Source: Isoperla grammatica (lineage: Eukaryota; Arthropoda; Insecta; Plecoptera; Perlodidae). From it: a DNA stretch of 64,000 nucleotides. The stretch lies in the NCBI GenBank assembly GCA_945910005.1, contig OX246743.1:42566736-42630735 (forward strand), in the 5' to 3' direction. The translations under genes and the position numbers were made by a program. Each line of letters begins with the position of its first letter. Position 1 is the first letter of the stretch. Below, piece after piece: positions 1 through 12,311 of the stretch. Under the pieces are notes generated by a model. The model searched no databases. It was not told where the DNA came from and saw only the letters and a program-made list of their open reading frames with translations.

Positions 1-705
1 GGAAAACTCGGCTGCGAGAAGAGAAGAAAGATGCGAGTTGGTTAAGTTGCCCAACCCTATCCGGGGAGATCGTCGAGAGAGACAATGAGAGACGGAAAAC
101 ATAACAAAGATGGTAAAGTTTTACTAACAACGGTCTTTTAATTCCCTGACAAAACTTTTTCTTACGGTGCTTTCCGGACTTATTTCGTTCTTGTTTTAAA
201 AATGTAGCTGGCTGGCTGGCTACTTGAGAGGAGGGGGGGGGGAGGACATAACGCCCCCTCCCCCCCCCCCCCGCCCAACTTCAACGCGATGTGCTTCCAA
301 ACAAAGCAAATAAACTACACGGGGAATAACAGAGCGAGAAAGGAGAAAGAGCATCGCGCAAAGATGAGAAAACGACCGGGAATAAAAACTAGAGATGTCT
401 TTAGGTCCTAGCGCAGAAAGCGTTCGGCCGTTCGGGACATCGGCGAGTGAGACCTCGCTATATTGGACACTATTCAAGGCGGGCGTAAATACGCGGTGAT
501 AAGGGAAGATAACTTTTTCAAAATCAGACATTCGGGGATGTTTCTTCGACCATCTACTTTCTATGAATTAAATTTGTAGAAAATATTCCTTCGTCGTGTA
601 TGTAATTGATTGTAAGCGTTAGATTTCAAAAAAAGCAAAATTGGCGAATCAATCGAAAATATAAACATCTGGATTTTCAATTACGGTTTGAGATATAAAC
701 GAGAG

Positions 706-738
<33 letters not shown>

Positions 739-1339
739 TATTTTCAACATGTTAAGAAGGAATACAAGTATACAATACAATATATCGGTCAAAACACGCT
801 GATGGTAGTGAGCGTCAGAGCAAGCCCCATATACACATGAAATGTGCCTCACTTCCATTCTCTTAAGGCTATTGTACGAAGCCTATTTATCGACGTACTT
901 CGGATCTTATTAAAAATCTCTGAACTTCTTAGTATGGTCGCGCTAAATACCGCCCCTCCCGCACCCGAAACGTATGACCCCCCCACGGCGCAGCCGCGGC
1001 TTCAGTCGAGTCGAGTGTGTCGCAGAGCACACATGTGCCGCTCCGCTCCGTAAATACAGTTTACGTGAGTTAGGCGAGCGCTATTCGCGATCTCAAGGAC
1101 GTTTGAAAGTGACGTCACTGGCCAATGTGGCGGCCGTGCCGGGTTAACTTCTCTGTGTGACATTGGCGGTATCACTGGAACGTTGATCACTTATCTCCTT
1201 CTAGCTGTGATACTATTCATTTTGAAGGAAAAACTTAAAGGAAAGCGTATTTAGTTTAGATGCCAATAGTTAGCATAAAGGTTATTACAGCTCAGCCCTG
1301 AGCGAGTAGAGGTCACAAGCAATTAGCAAAGTTTTTATA
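1..1339. other. Non-coding stretch, no gene seen
   Basis: I recognise no coding exon here. It holds a poly(G) run at 233-242, a poly(C) run at 260-272, a (TTA)n microsatellite at about 697-739, and a CpG-rich patch around 950-1160. That patch contains a consensus CRE (TGACGTCA, 1110-1117) followed by CCAAT (1122-1126), so it could be a promoter or enhancer. No transcript can be assigned. If the E-protein gene model is right, this is intronic DNA of that gene. Confidence 0.5.
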
Positions 1340-3150
1340 TTTGAGTCCTCAGACAAACATAATGAATGAACATAATGTCATAAAAAAACTAAATACAAAA
1401 ACAAAATACACAGTAAATAATGCGACGCACAGAACCACTAGGTTTAGTGTGTGTTGTGCCCTCAGACAATGTCATAAAAAAACTAAATACAAAAACAAAA
1501 TACACAGTAAATAATGCGACGCACAGAACCACTAGGTTTAGTGTGTGTTGTGCCCTCAGACAATGTCATAAAAAAACTAAATACAAAAACAAAATACACA
1601 GTAAATAATGCGACGCACAGAACCACTAGGTTTAGTGTTTGTTGTGCCCTCAGACAATGTCATAAAAAAACTAAATACAAAAACAAAATACACAGTAAAT
1701 AATGCGACGCACAGAACCACTAGGTTTAGTGTGTGTTGTGCCCTCAGACAATGTCATAAAAAAACTAAATACAAAAACAAAATACACAGTAAATAATGCG
1801 ACGCACAGAACCACTAGGTTTAGTGTGTGTTGTGCCCTCAGACAATGTCATAAAAAAACTAAATACAAAAACAAAATACACAGTAAATAATGCGACGCAC
1901 AGAACCACCAGGTTAAGTGTTTGTTGTGCCCTCAGACAATGTCATAAAAAAACTAAATACAAAAACAAAATACACAGTAAATAATGCGACGCACAGAACC
2001 ACTAGGTTTAGTGTGTGTTGTGCCCTCAGACAATGTCATAAAAAAACTAAATACAAAAACAAAATACACAGTAAATAATGCGACGCACAGAACCACTAGG
2101 TTTAGTGTGTGTTGTGCCCTCAGACAATGTCATAAAAAAACTAAATACAAAAACAAAATACACAGTAAATAATGCGACGCACAGAACCACTAGGTTTAGT
2201 GTGTGTTGGGCCCTCAGACAATGTCATAAAAAAACTAAATACAAAAACAAAATACACAGTAAATAATGCGACGCACAGAACCACTAGGTTTAGTGTGTGT
2301 TGTGCCCTCAGACAATGTCATAAAAAAACTAAATACAAAAACAAAATACACAGTAAATAATGCGACGCACAGAACCACTAGGTTTAGTGTGTGTTGTGCC
2401 CTCAGACAATGTCATAAAAAAACTAAATACAAAAACAAAATACACAGTAAATAATGCGACGCACAGAACCACTAGGTTTAGTGTGTGTTGTGCCCTCAGA
2501 CAATGTCATAAAAAAACTAAATACAAAAACAAAATACACAGTAAATAATGCGACGCACAGAACCACTAGGTTTAGTGTGTGTTGTGCCCTCAGACAATGT
2601 CATAAAAAAACTAAATACAAAAACAAAATACACAGTAAATAATGCGACGCACAGAACCACCAGGTTAAGTGTTTGTTGTGCCCTCAGACAATGTCATAAA
2701 AAAACTAAATACAAAAACAAAATACACAGTAAATAATGCGACGCACAGAACCACTAGGTTTAGTGTGTGTTGTGCCCTCAGACAATGTCATAAAAAAACT
2801 AAATACAAAAACAAAATACACAGTAAATAATGCGACGCACAGAACCACCAGGTTTAGTGTTTGTTGTGCCCTCAGACAATGTCATAAAAAAACTAAACAC
2901 AAAAACAAAATACACAGTAAATAATGCGACGCACAGAACCACCAGGTTTAGTGTTTGTTGTGCCCTCAGACAATGTCATAAAAAAACTAAACACAAAAAC
3001 AAAATACACAGTAAATAATGCGACGCACAGAACCACCAGGTTAAGTGTTTGTTGTGCCCTCAGACAATGTCATAAAAAAACTAAATACAAAAACCAACAC
3101 ACGGTAAATAATGCGACGCACAGAACAGACGCACAGAACCACCAAGTCTA
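1340..3150. repeat. 94-bp tandem satellite, about 19 units
   Basis: Near-identical 94-bp units repeat head to tail. The word ATGCGACGCACAGAACC recurs at 1420, 1514, 1608 and so on up to 3018. The first unit (about 1340-1400) and the last units (after 2830) are degenerate, as expected at array edges. A variant with CCACCAGGTTAAGTG occurs at 1890 and again at 2642, exactly eight units apart, which suggests an older block duplication. The array ends about 105 bp beyond the stop codon of the Mutator/YqaJ gene. The 62-residue reading frames inside it are repeat artefacts. Confidence 0.97.
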
Positions 3151-3210
3151 GTGTTTCTCTGACCATACACTAATGTGGTGTAAACAAAATGCGACTAGAT
3201 GTTTCGGAAC

Positions 3211-3216
3211 TTTAAT
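3211..3216 (-). promoter_or_regulatory. Possible poly(A) signal of the Mutator/YqaJ gene
   Basis: On the minus strand this reads ATTAAA, about 41 bases after the stop codon at 3257. It is the nearest poly(A)-like hexamer before the 94-bp satellite. ATTAAA is the commonest variant of the canonical signal. Position and sequence are observed; the function is inferred. Confidence 0.4.
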
Positions 3217-3256
3217 TGTTGCTAACAGATCAAGCGGGAGCATCCTGGTGGTCCAG

Positions 3257-6200
3257 TCACTTTTGTTTAGCAGCAGTCTCCTTTTTCTGCTGTCGAGCAA
3301 CTTTTTTTGCAGCCTTTTCGGCATCAACAGCTGCCTTTCGTTCCTGCGCTTCAAGGATGGCGGGAGGATCTCTGACCTTCATACCCCTAAGATCTCTGGG
3401 ATCTACGATCTCGGGAAGAATGCAAGTTAGGTAGAACTCTTTCAACTTTGGGAGCATTGTTTCTACCCAAAACTTGTCATTACGCTCGATGGTCAGCACC
3501 TCCCGATCATGGTCAGTGTACAACACGAGATCACAATACCTGCGCTTGCAGATATTGAGTTGTCCCTGAATCTGGTAGAAGTAGTGATGTCCAGATTTCA
3601 GGTACAGAGCTCCTTCTGACGATACACCAACGCACAAGTCCTTAATTTTGGCTGCATCAATGATTTTTTTAATTTGCACATTGTTGCTGAAGAGGCTGTT
3701 TATAGATGGCAAGCATTTGACTTCTAAAAGCCCGTCTTCTCCAACAAGTCCATCTGGGCTGGCACCTAAGAAGGGGTTATCGCTATCGACAAATAGCCCA
3801 CAAGGAGTCACGGAAGTGCCAAACCTCTGTTCATAGTACAGGATGGCATGGGGCTCATTGATCGTGCCGTAGGCAATGGCTTTGCTCTTTAGTTGTCTTG
3901 GATTTGTTATAGACAGCACATTGCCATGGCACGACGTATAAGGTCGACGACAACAGATTGTTCCAAACATGGAGGCAGTGAGACGATCTCGACGAGCCTC
4001 CCTCCATGCTGGATTACCACTCTGGCCGACCGTCTTCCTTTCAAGCTCGTGGAGAGCCTCCGGTGTCGCAACCTCTTGAGCTAGTCGGGCTAGGACCTTC
4101 TCGCTGCCACGAACCATCTCTTCTTGAGTGATGTCTGGTTCGGCAGCATTCGGGCCGTATTCTGCATCAGGCCCAGAGGGCGTAGCTTTAGCCTTTGTTG
4201 CCCGTTGAACAAAGCCTATGCTACGACGTGCTTGAGAGCGTTTCCTCTGGGCAACGTTCTGCTTGTCTCTAGCAGAAAAAACTTGCTTAAAAATACGACC
4301 TGGACTGCGACCGAGCATCGTCTTGATGGGAGAGATGTGCCAAGATGGACCTTTGATGTGACAGAGGCTCGCTGCCATGGCACGTCTTCGATAACCGCCT
4401 CTCTTGCTGTGATCCACCCGTTTTCCACCGGCAGTTACGGCAACTAGACCCATGAATCGCTCGGCCTGGTTAGTGGTGACATTTCTAGTCAAGCGATCAG
4501 CCTTGGTGACGAGTGGCTCAAGGGCTTTTTGAATTTCTGCCCACAAGGTGGACTTGGACAAGAACGGGACTTTATTCTCCTCGAGGAGCTCTTTTCGCAA
4601 GCAATATGTGTCTCTGCAGCTCTTGTGGTCTCCAAAGACATGGAGAGGACCATTGCGTAGGTCTTGCCGCAAGATTTCAGTTGCTGCAGTTGCAACTCTG
4701 CCTTCCTTTGCAGAGCTAGCTATGGCCCCACGGGCGGCTTTAGTCAAGCGAGGAATGACAGCAGCTAACTCTTTTCTTGCCGACAGTTCATGTTGAGTCG
4801 CTGATGTAAGCTTGTGGAGCTTGTCCGTGTAGCAACGAACAATGTGGTTTGCACACTCCAACTTGGTTACATGTCTGCCATAAGGGACGTGCCGTTGGAT
4901 CCGGTTGTAGGTGCTGGAGTCTCCATCCCCTATGACAAACATGTATCTCAAGCCGTGCATTTGTTCGCTGCGGCGGAATCCTTCTACGAGGATTTTCTGT
5001 TCCATCCCAGTTGACGGTCCGTCGTAGTTCTTGTAGCACCGATGTGGGTTGACTTCTTCGCCTGGCTTAGAGCACGAACAAACGTAGCAGAACTTATTGC
5101 ATACGCCCATATAAAGTAAGCCGTCAGTCTCTGCACCAATAATGCATGCCTGCAACAAACCACACACATAAAACTATGCTAATAGTACAAATCATATACT
5201 TTTAACAATATCCTTATATGACTAAAAATGACTCGCTTGGCGTGCTTGAGTGTAGAATCGAACGTCGTAAAGGTGTCCCAACGTAACTAGTCTCATGCCG
5301 ACTTCAGATCCAATTACCTATCGTTCCTTTCACGCAGTAGTTTTCAACGAAGATCAACAGTTTCCAGACGTTTGATTCAAACGTAAAGGCAGATAACATA
5401 TTATACACTTCGTGGTTTTGGAGCCGTCATATCAGCGAATCACATAATAAACGGTATAAATGTCCCCGACCCAACTGAAAAACAGTTATTGTGACTGAGT
5501 GGGTGAACAATTGAATACAGGTTTATTTACTTATTTACTATAGTAGAAAATTAAGTTGATAGTGTTAGACTCGGCGTTTTAGTCAGCATGAAGACTAGCT
5601 ACGTTAGGGAAACTTCACACTTTGCCATATTCTGTTATACCATTATATTTATTCCATTATTAGATTATAATTCACTTACGACTCCTGATGAGGCATTGTA
5701 TGCGTGTCCATAAGAGCGTTTGCACCAGCCTCCATCCACAATCACGGTGATGTACGGAAATCCATCTTTATCGATGTGATTTTTTTGTATGGCTATTTCT
5801 TTCTCTCGCTTTCCATTTGCGATCATGTAGTCCATAAGTTTCTTCTCCCAAACCTTATAACAATACCAAACATTACTAAATTGTATAGAACAAGTGCTAA
5901 GAGTTAGTATAATAATACAAATTCAAGAAACAAAATTTGTGTTGTGTCTTTCGTGTTTTTATATCGTCGCTCAACGAGCCCCTTTCTCTTTTTTAGCCGA
6001 CCTCAAACTAACCACACATAAATTGTGCAAGAATCTGTGTACGTAGTTTTATGTACGTGCATTTGTAAATATATGGATGTAATTACCGTTGGTTAGAAAA
6101 TATATTATAGAAATGACACGTCTTACTCATTTTTTTATTTTCATTCTCACAAGTAAGATGCGTTGGGAAAATAGTTCAATAAAATAACCAACGGATCAGT

Positions 6201-7346
6201 GATCAATAAGCCAACTCCTAATTTTAGGTTTAGTTTTCAGTGGTCGCGACATACGGAACTAAATAAGCGGAATTAGTTATTCAAACCGCTGAAATGACAA
6301 ATGCCTATGTAATTATGATACATGAGCATAATTTAAACACACCTCTTCAACTCTCTCCTCGTGTCGCTGCCATTTTTGTTTTCCCATGATGGGTATTTCC
6401 AAAATAGCCATCATTGCCTGAGTTTGATAGTGGCCGATGCCCGAGGAAACGGCGCCCCATACCAAACCGTCGTTGACTTCGTTTGCACGGGTTGGCTCGT
6501 CTGTGGTTATGGTGCGTCGATTACCGCACATCATACAACGGTACACCAGAGTACTCAGAAGCCCAGAGCGGCGCTCAGACTCCAGGACATAGCGGCCAGT
6601 AGTGCAGGTTTGTCCATGGGATGCAATCGAAGTTAGCTCCTTCAATAGGTGACTTATGTTTACAACACGACGGCCAGAGATTGTTTCTTCTAACGACTTT
6701 GAATGCTTATCAGGAACAACAAAAAGGTCTGGTAGAGATTCTTCGTCGCTATCTCCCGACATGGGCGAAGAACTAAATCACACAGACAAGACGTACACAA
6801 ACATGAATTATCATAACAAACAAAGTATACATAAACAACATATAAAAATACAGGCCATCGGGGGAGTGTAAAATAAATTTAGTGGGAGGGCATACTTCAT
6901 GTTATCGACCCATCGTTATTGTGTTTGTTACCTATGTGTTTATCAATAAAATTGACAGTCTATTAGATGTTAGTGAGGCTGCCATTTTTTTATTAATGCA
7001 AATACATGTGTATAATTTTAGTTGAACATGTATACGTGCAATCCACGCAAAAGCGCTGCAAAGTGCAAATAAAAACTAATTGGTTTTGAAGCTATGCGTT
7101 ACAATCTTTACGAAAAAAACGTAGACTAAATAATATATGTCTGTTCAAAAGCTAATGAAGAGATAAAGAATAATATTTTCAGAAGTGTCTGTCAAAGACA
7201 GATGGCGCGCTGCATTTTATCTTGCCACACTCTTCAAGTTGTAGTCTGCGGAGATATGTTTGGAAAAAGGGGGGGGGGGGGGGGGGGTGACGACCCTGGT
7301 TTCATTGGGTGGTGTGAGAGTGAGAAAGAGAGCGAGAGAGAGAGCA

Positions 7347-7397
<51 letters not shown>

Positions 7398-8253
7398 ACT
7401 ATTTTTATTAGCAATAGTTATATGCCTAACAAAAGCACTGTACCTGTGCGGTGACGGCAATCTGATCCTTTCATCGACTTGCAGCCCAGAAGGCCCAGCC
7501 TGAGGAGATGGACTCCGCTTATGTGGGGTCACTTCTAATTCCGGCATAGGTTCTCTAGTAAACGAATTTTAATTATAGTTAGATAATATGAGGCTGTGAC
7601 TTAGCTAGTTTAGCACAGTAGTATAGGTGTTTCCTCAACTGGCATTATAAACACTAAACAGCGAGGTTCAATTTGGTATATAGCCACGTCTGAAGCCATG
7701 TAACTGGACGTGGACAATTACGTACGATATTATATAATGTAGGTAGGCCTAAATGTCTTCCTTGTCCGTCGGATAAGAAAGACAATTATTACTCTAGTTA
7801 AGTCAACATGTTGACGGGGAGACAGACCACAAGACCACAAACAACTACAACAATTATTTACAATAGTAGCCAACTAATAATGGTAAAATAATATTGTTCA
7901 CATTCGTAAGGGACTATTTACAATTTTAGAACCAGTTACTATTACAGAGAATAAATAATATTATGAACATTATAATACAAATATTATTGTCGTTTCATAG
8001 TAATTGTCGTTAAAAAATTGTCCACTGGGATTTTAGCTCAGAAACTCCGGCTCTAGAAAGGTGGCTAGTTAGTTAGGTAGGTGGTTACTAAAGCTAAATT
8101 ACTAAATACAAAATATTTCTATGTGTCTTACCGTTCACAAGTTTCAAGTGTATTTGCTTGTTGATCGACTTTTCTTCTTTTCCAACTTTCTTTTATTGAT
8201 TTGGCTCTACTGGTCCTTTTGTGAGGTCGATCTACTCTTCGCCTTTTAGGCAT
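3257..8253 (-). CDS. Mutator-like transposase fused to YqaJ-type nuclease domain, 5 exons
   Basis: Five minus-strand exons join with matching phases: 8253-8132, 7554-7444, 6772-6343, 5853-5680 and 5149-3257. Together they make 2730 bp, or 909 residues plus stop, and every intron is GT-AG. Residues 1-40 are strongly basic (MPKRRRVD..., a likely nuclear signal) and 42-81 are Ser/Pro-rich. From about 112 the GRRVVNISHLL segment begins a Mutator-like transposase domain. Its likely acidic catalytic residues are D261 (VDGGW), D354/D356 (GDGDSS) and E509 (NQAERF). A Cys-rich CNKFCYVCSC patch sits near 296-305. From about 660 a YqaJ-like PD-(D/E)XK nuclease follows: W661 (WREARRDRLTAS), E711, D745 (GASPDG), E755/K757 (LEVKC) and a QIQGQL motif near 805. 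The C-terminus is Lys/Ala-rich. Domain fusions of this kind occur in many invertebrate genomes. No stop or frameshift is seen, so the gene may be active or domesticated. Its native substrate is unknown, and no terminal repeats were located. Confidence 0.87.
5150..5679. other. Intron 4 of the Mutator/YqaJ gene, with a SINE 3' fragment
   Basis: The intron lies between the exons ending at 5680 and starting at 5149, with GTAAGT donor and TTGTTGCAG acceptor on the minus strand. On the plus strand, about 5400-5525 carries the 3' tail of the tRNA-derived SINE family found at 34, 39 and 40 kb: GGAGCCGTCATA, then CACATAATAAA, then AATGTCCCC and CTGAA. The fragment lacks a tRNA-like head. Confidence 0.6.
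5854..6342. other. Intron 3 of the Mutator/YqaJ gene
   Basis: AT-rich intron between exon 3 (GAG, then GTGTGT donor) and exon 4 (acceptor ATAAG before GTTTGGGAG). I see no feature inside it. Confidence 0.6.
6773..7443. repeat. Intron 2 of the Mutator/YqaJ gene, with poly(G) and (GA)n
   Basis: The intron contains a 19-base poly(G) run (7269-7287) and a (GA)n microsatellite (about 7316-7396) just after the minus-strand donor of exon 2. The apparent Arg/Glu-rich and Leu/Ser-rich reading frames here are translations of (GA)n and not genes. Confidence 0.8.
7555..8131. other. Intron 1 of the Mutator/YqaJ gene
   Basis: AT-rich intron with GTAAGA donor and a TACTAG acceptor on the minus strand. I see nothing else in it. 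Confidence 0.6.
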
Positions 8254-8550
8254 GATTGGTAGTTGGTACTTACGTCTTCTTGCTAACACACGTCACACAT
8301 GAAATGAATGGGGAGGTCTGTACTGCGCGCCATGCCAAGGCCGTCTAGATATATCGCTTCGCTCCCATGCGCCCGCTGCACGAGAAACGTGGTAGGTTCG
8401 CAGGTCGGCCGCTCCGTCCTTCGGCCGCTGAGCGCCACTAACTGACACCGGATGTTAGCTCGGCAAGCACAAGTACGCTGCTTCGCGGGGACGATTTTAA
8501 AGGTTTTACACGTCGCCGGTTTGGGAAGTCCTACTCCTAAAGTATTCACT
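8254..8550 (-). promoter_or_regulatory. CpG-rich region upstream of the Mutator/YqaJ start
   Basis: Directly upstream of the ATG at 8253, about 8310-8520 is GC- and CpG-rich (for example CGGCCGCTCCGTCCTTCGGCCGC) inside an AT-rich neighbourhood. This fits an independent promoter and 5' untranslated region for the nested gene. No TATA box is evident. The promoter role is inferred from position and composition only. Confidence 0.35.
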
Positions 8551-9990
8551 GTATATTAATGAGTGATACCATTTTCAAAAGGTAGCATTCCAGCGCACAT
8601 GGTAATTATATTTGCTATGATTAAATGCTGGTAACAGATTTAATTACGTTATTGCAAAATTCATAAAACAAACAAAAGTTTATGTAAGGGTACAAAAAAA
8701 ATTATAATTCATAAAGTTGAACATTTAAAGAAACAGGGAGATGTCATTCTACTAATGAAAGTATAATGTTGATTTGAGCACATTTTCACTAGTGTGGTTC
8801 GATCCACAGCGCATTTGAACAGCCAACTAATGGCAATTACAAAAAATTCCGTGACGTCACCAAAAAAAATCCAAAAAATATTTTGGACCTAGTTTCTCAT
8901 ATAACTTGTGCTAACACATATTTTTCCATAAAAAAAGTTTGTTTCTTGCGAAAACCAAAACTTAGACCAATACCCTTAACTGCTAGTTACATAATTCTAG
9001 GTTCATAAAATTAATGTATGTGAAGTATGATATTGTACAGATGAAGATACATGGTAAACGGGTGATGATGATACATGGTGAATGGGTGATTGTGCAGATG
9101 ATGATGAATGCGTGAGATTATTGCTTATTGCCTTACATATCTACGATTAATTTACAATGCGTTCTTACATATGTGTCAGCGTGTGCGTGTGCGTGTGCGT
9201 GTGCGTGTGCGTGTGCGTGTGCGTGTGCGTAATGTCTATACAAACACCTTTCTATGATCATTGGTCAGTGATTAACTTGGTTTAATGTGGTCGTGATTCA
9301 GATTAAGTCAATAGCTCATTCATTGTACTTTCAAATATAACGAAACACGACTTGGTAAATCTGATAATAATGGAATCAAATACACCGCGTTTCTGCTTAA
9401 ATATACCCATAAGCTCATTGTAAATGAAAACATAAACTTGTAGGCCTATATGCAAGTCGAAAATCCTCTTTCTAAACGTAAACAACAAACAAACAAAACG
9501 TCAAAATGTTACTTATTTCGAAATGAGCATCATTGACTCAAGAATCAACATAAATAACGTAAAACTTTGAGAAACAATGAGTCGCGGTCGGCATATTTGG
9601 GATGTGGGGCTCGTCAGCCAGCCAGCCCCCCCCCCCCCCCCCCCACACTACAATCTACCTGTTGACTAATTGTTTAGAACGTCCACCACACCTTATTCCT
9701 GTTACACGAGTACGATTAATTAGTACGTTTAACGTAACGTAACGCAAATCAAATTGTTGGCAATTAATTGGAGTTCACAGCAACGCGCAGGAAACATTTG
9801 GGTGTCACGCCTTTACCAATACACACGTGGTGAATCACGTTCAGGATGAGCTAGCACTTCCGAGTAGTGAACACAGTATACATGCGGTGAAGAGTAACAT
9901 ATTTAGAACCGACACCTTTATACACGAAAGTTTCGGCCATCCTAGTACGAAGAAGCTCAGGACTATACGTGTATATGACGACACATAAGA
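8551..9990. other. AT-rich non-coding stretch with (GTGCGT)n and poly(C)
   Basis: No exon is recognised. A TGACGTCA CRE-like word lies near 8852. A hexameric GTGCGT microsatellite spans about 9179-9230. A 19-base poly(C) run is at 9626-9644, preceded by CAGCCAGCC. Reading frames here are short and unconvincing. Confidence 0.5.
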
Positions 9991-11125
9991 GAATATTAGC
10001 TCATTACAGTGTACAAGTTGTCAGTGGGTTACAATCGACGAACGCAACGAACACTTTGTGCAGTGACCGCTTCTGCACTACACGCGGGAGAAAAGTTTGA
10101 GAACGAGAGAGAGAGAGAGAAAGAGACAGACAGAGCGAGAGATCGCGGAACACGTTCTAAACTACAGCAAGAAACGAGAAGGAAGTAAAAAAAAATATAT
10201 AAGTACAGTACATAAAGCAAATAAATAAAAGTGGGAGGAGCGCACAGAGAGACAGAGAGAGCGAGAGAGAGAGGCATACGTACACCCTCTCGGTGTTTAA
10301 TTAAATCTGAACGCTCTCGGTTTCGGTGGAAAACGCGCATTATAGCAGAACGCAGCGGTCTTCGCTCTCGAAATCCGTGTAAATTTCAAGTCGCACATTT
10401 TACGACTGTCTTTAATGCCCATAAAAACAGTGTTAAAAAAGTGGAAAATATAAAATAAATAAAAACGTTATATTATTACAGCCTGTTGTCGAGGGGAGGG
10501 GGGGGGGGGGCTACGAGCGAGCTCGTCTGACGCGCGACGCGAGCGTTCTCTCTGTACGACGCGCGCGTTGACAACGCTTGTATGTGTGGTGACGTCACAG
10601 CTAGACTTGACTCATCGTCGAGGCTAATCGAGACGTGACTGCTACTGTCCCGCACCTCCTGTTTGCCGACGCCATAGTTCATGACCCCCAATATTGGGCA
10701 GTGGGCACTCTTGACATCCACGCAGCAATAGACAAGAGGACGACGAAGTTAGCCGTGGTCAATGAGACATTGCATTGTAAAACCTCTGACCTCGCTTTGG
10801 ATTCAAAAAGGCTCCAAATTTAGGTTGGAGAGGAGAAAAACACTTTTGAGTCCAGCTCCACGAAACTGGAGAACGGGGATATCGGGATGTCGATAACCAT
10901 TCGAAAACAAAACGGAGATTCGAATGCGAAATTACCGGAACCGTATACAGACAGCTAAAACCGAAACGAGAGACGACATTGTGCTGTGTGCCGGGTTAGT
11001 AGGTAGCGTCTTCTCTCGCCCCGGTACAGCCCGGCCGGCCGGCATCTGTTGTCGGGGACTTTAGGACGCGTCCCCGGGGACCGATGGACCGCGAGCCTGC
11101 GTTATCCATCAGCTGTAATCGAGCC
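9991..11125. other. CpG-rich non-coding stretch with GA repeats and a CRE
   Basis: Imperfect (GA)n blocks lie near 10105-10140 and 10240-10275, and a poly(G) run at 10498-10510. A GC-rich block with TGACGTCA at 10590-10597 resembles regulatory DNA. No coding exon could be supported on either strand. Confidence 0.45.
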
Positions 11126-12311
11126 ATCCACATTCCCTGATTACCAGCGGCAGTACAGTCCGAGCCACGACACTATACACCCCCGCTCTCTCCTAGCGGG
11201 GTTCGAGTCCCGTCCACATTCCCTGATTACCAGCGGCAGTACAGTCCGAGCCACGACGTACTACACCCCCTGTCTCCTAGCGGGGTTCGAGTCCCATCCA
11301 CATTCCCTGATTACCAGCGGCAGTACAGTCCGAGCCACGGCATACTACACCCCCTGTCTCCTAGCGGGGTTCGAGTCCCGTCCACATTCCCTGATTACCA
11401 GCGGCAGTACAGTCCGAGCCACGGCATACTACACCCCCTGTCTCCTAGCGGGGTTCGAGTCCCGTCCACATTCCCTGATTACCAGCGGCAGTACAGTCCG
11501 AGCCACGGCATACTACACCCCCTGTCTCCTAGCGGGGTTCGAGTCCCGTCCACATTCCCTGATTACCAGCGGCAGTACAGTCCGAGCCACGGCATACTAC
11601 ACCCCCTGTCTCCTAGCGGGGTTCGAGTCCCGTCCACATTCCCTGATTACCAGTGGCAGTACAGTCCCAGCCACGACATACTACACCCCCTGTCTCCTAG
11701 CGGGGTTCGAGTCCCGTCCACATTCCCTGATTACCAGCGGCAGTACAGTCCGAGCCACGGCATACTACACCCCCTGTCTCCTAGCGGGGTTCGAGTCCCG
11801 TCCACATTCCTTGATTACCAGCGGCAGTACAGTCCGAGCCACGGCATACTACACCCCCTGTCTCCTAGCGGGGTTCGAGTCCCGTCCACATTCCCTGATT
11901 ACCAGCGCGGGTACAGTCCGAGCCACGGGATACTACAACCTCCCTCTCTCCTAGCGGGGTTCGAGTCCCGTCCACATTCCCTGATTACCAGCGGCAGTAC
12001 AGTCCGAGCCACGACACTATACACCCCCGCTCTCTCCTAGCGGGGTTCGAGTCCCGTCCACATACCCTGATTACCAGCGCGGGTACAGTCCGAGACACGA
12101 CACCATACACCCACCCTCTCCTAGCGGGGTTCGAGTCCCGTCAATATTCCCTGATTACCAGCGGCAGTACAGTCCGAGCCACGACACTATACACCCCCGC
12201 TCTCTCCTAGCGGGGTTCGAGTCCCGTCAATATTCCCTGATTACCAGCAGCAGTACAGTCCGAGCCACGACACTATACACCCCCGCTCTCTCCTAGCGGG
12301 GTTCGAGTCCC
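11126..12311. repeat. 84-bp tandem array, 14 units, each with a pol III B-box-like motif
   Basis: Units of 84-87 bp repeat 14 times. Each carries the word GGTTCGAGTCC, which matches the tRNA B-box consensus GGTTCGANTCC, inside a potential stem (AGCGGGGTTCGAGTCCCGCT in the last unit). Other constant words are CCCTGATTACCAGC and CAGTACAGTCCGAGCC. Two subtypes alternate: GGCATACTACACCCCCTGTC in the middle, and CACTATACACCCCCGCTCTC at the edges. I see no A box or cloverleaf, so these are not tRNA genes. The 301-residue frame across the array exists because 84 is divisible by three. Confidence 0.96.

Noticed and set aside
1420..3151. Series of identical 62-residue frames
   Set aside because: Each is one and a half to two units of the 94-bp satellite and they overlap one another.
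6313..6762. A stand-alone 149-residue gene
   Set aside because: It is exon 3 of the Mutator/YqaJ gene. The frame runs past the real GT donor at 6342.
7202..7547. Arg/Glu-rich and Leu/Ser-rich frames
   Set aside because: Translations of a (GA)n microsatellite. Only the MPELEV... part is real, as exon 2 of the Mutator/YqaJ gene.
11049..11954. 301-residue frame with a 28-residue repeat
   Set aside because: The 84-bp satellite unit is divisible by three and stop-free in this frame. Both the start and the end are repeat-driven.
11126..12311. A tRNA gene cluster
   Set aside because: Units have a B-box word but no A box, acceptor stem or cloverleaf.
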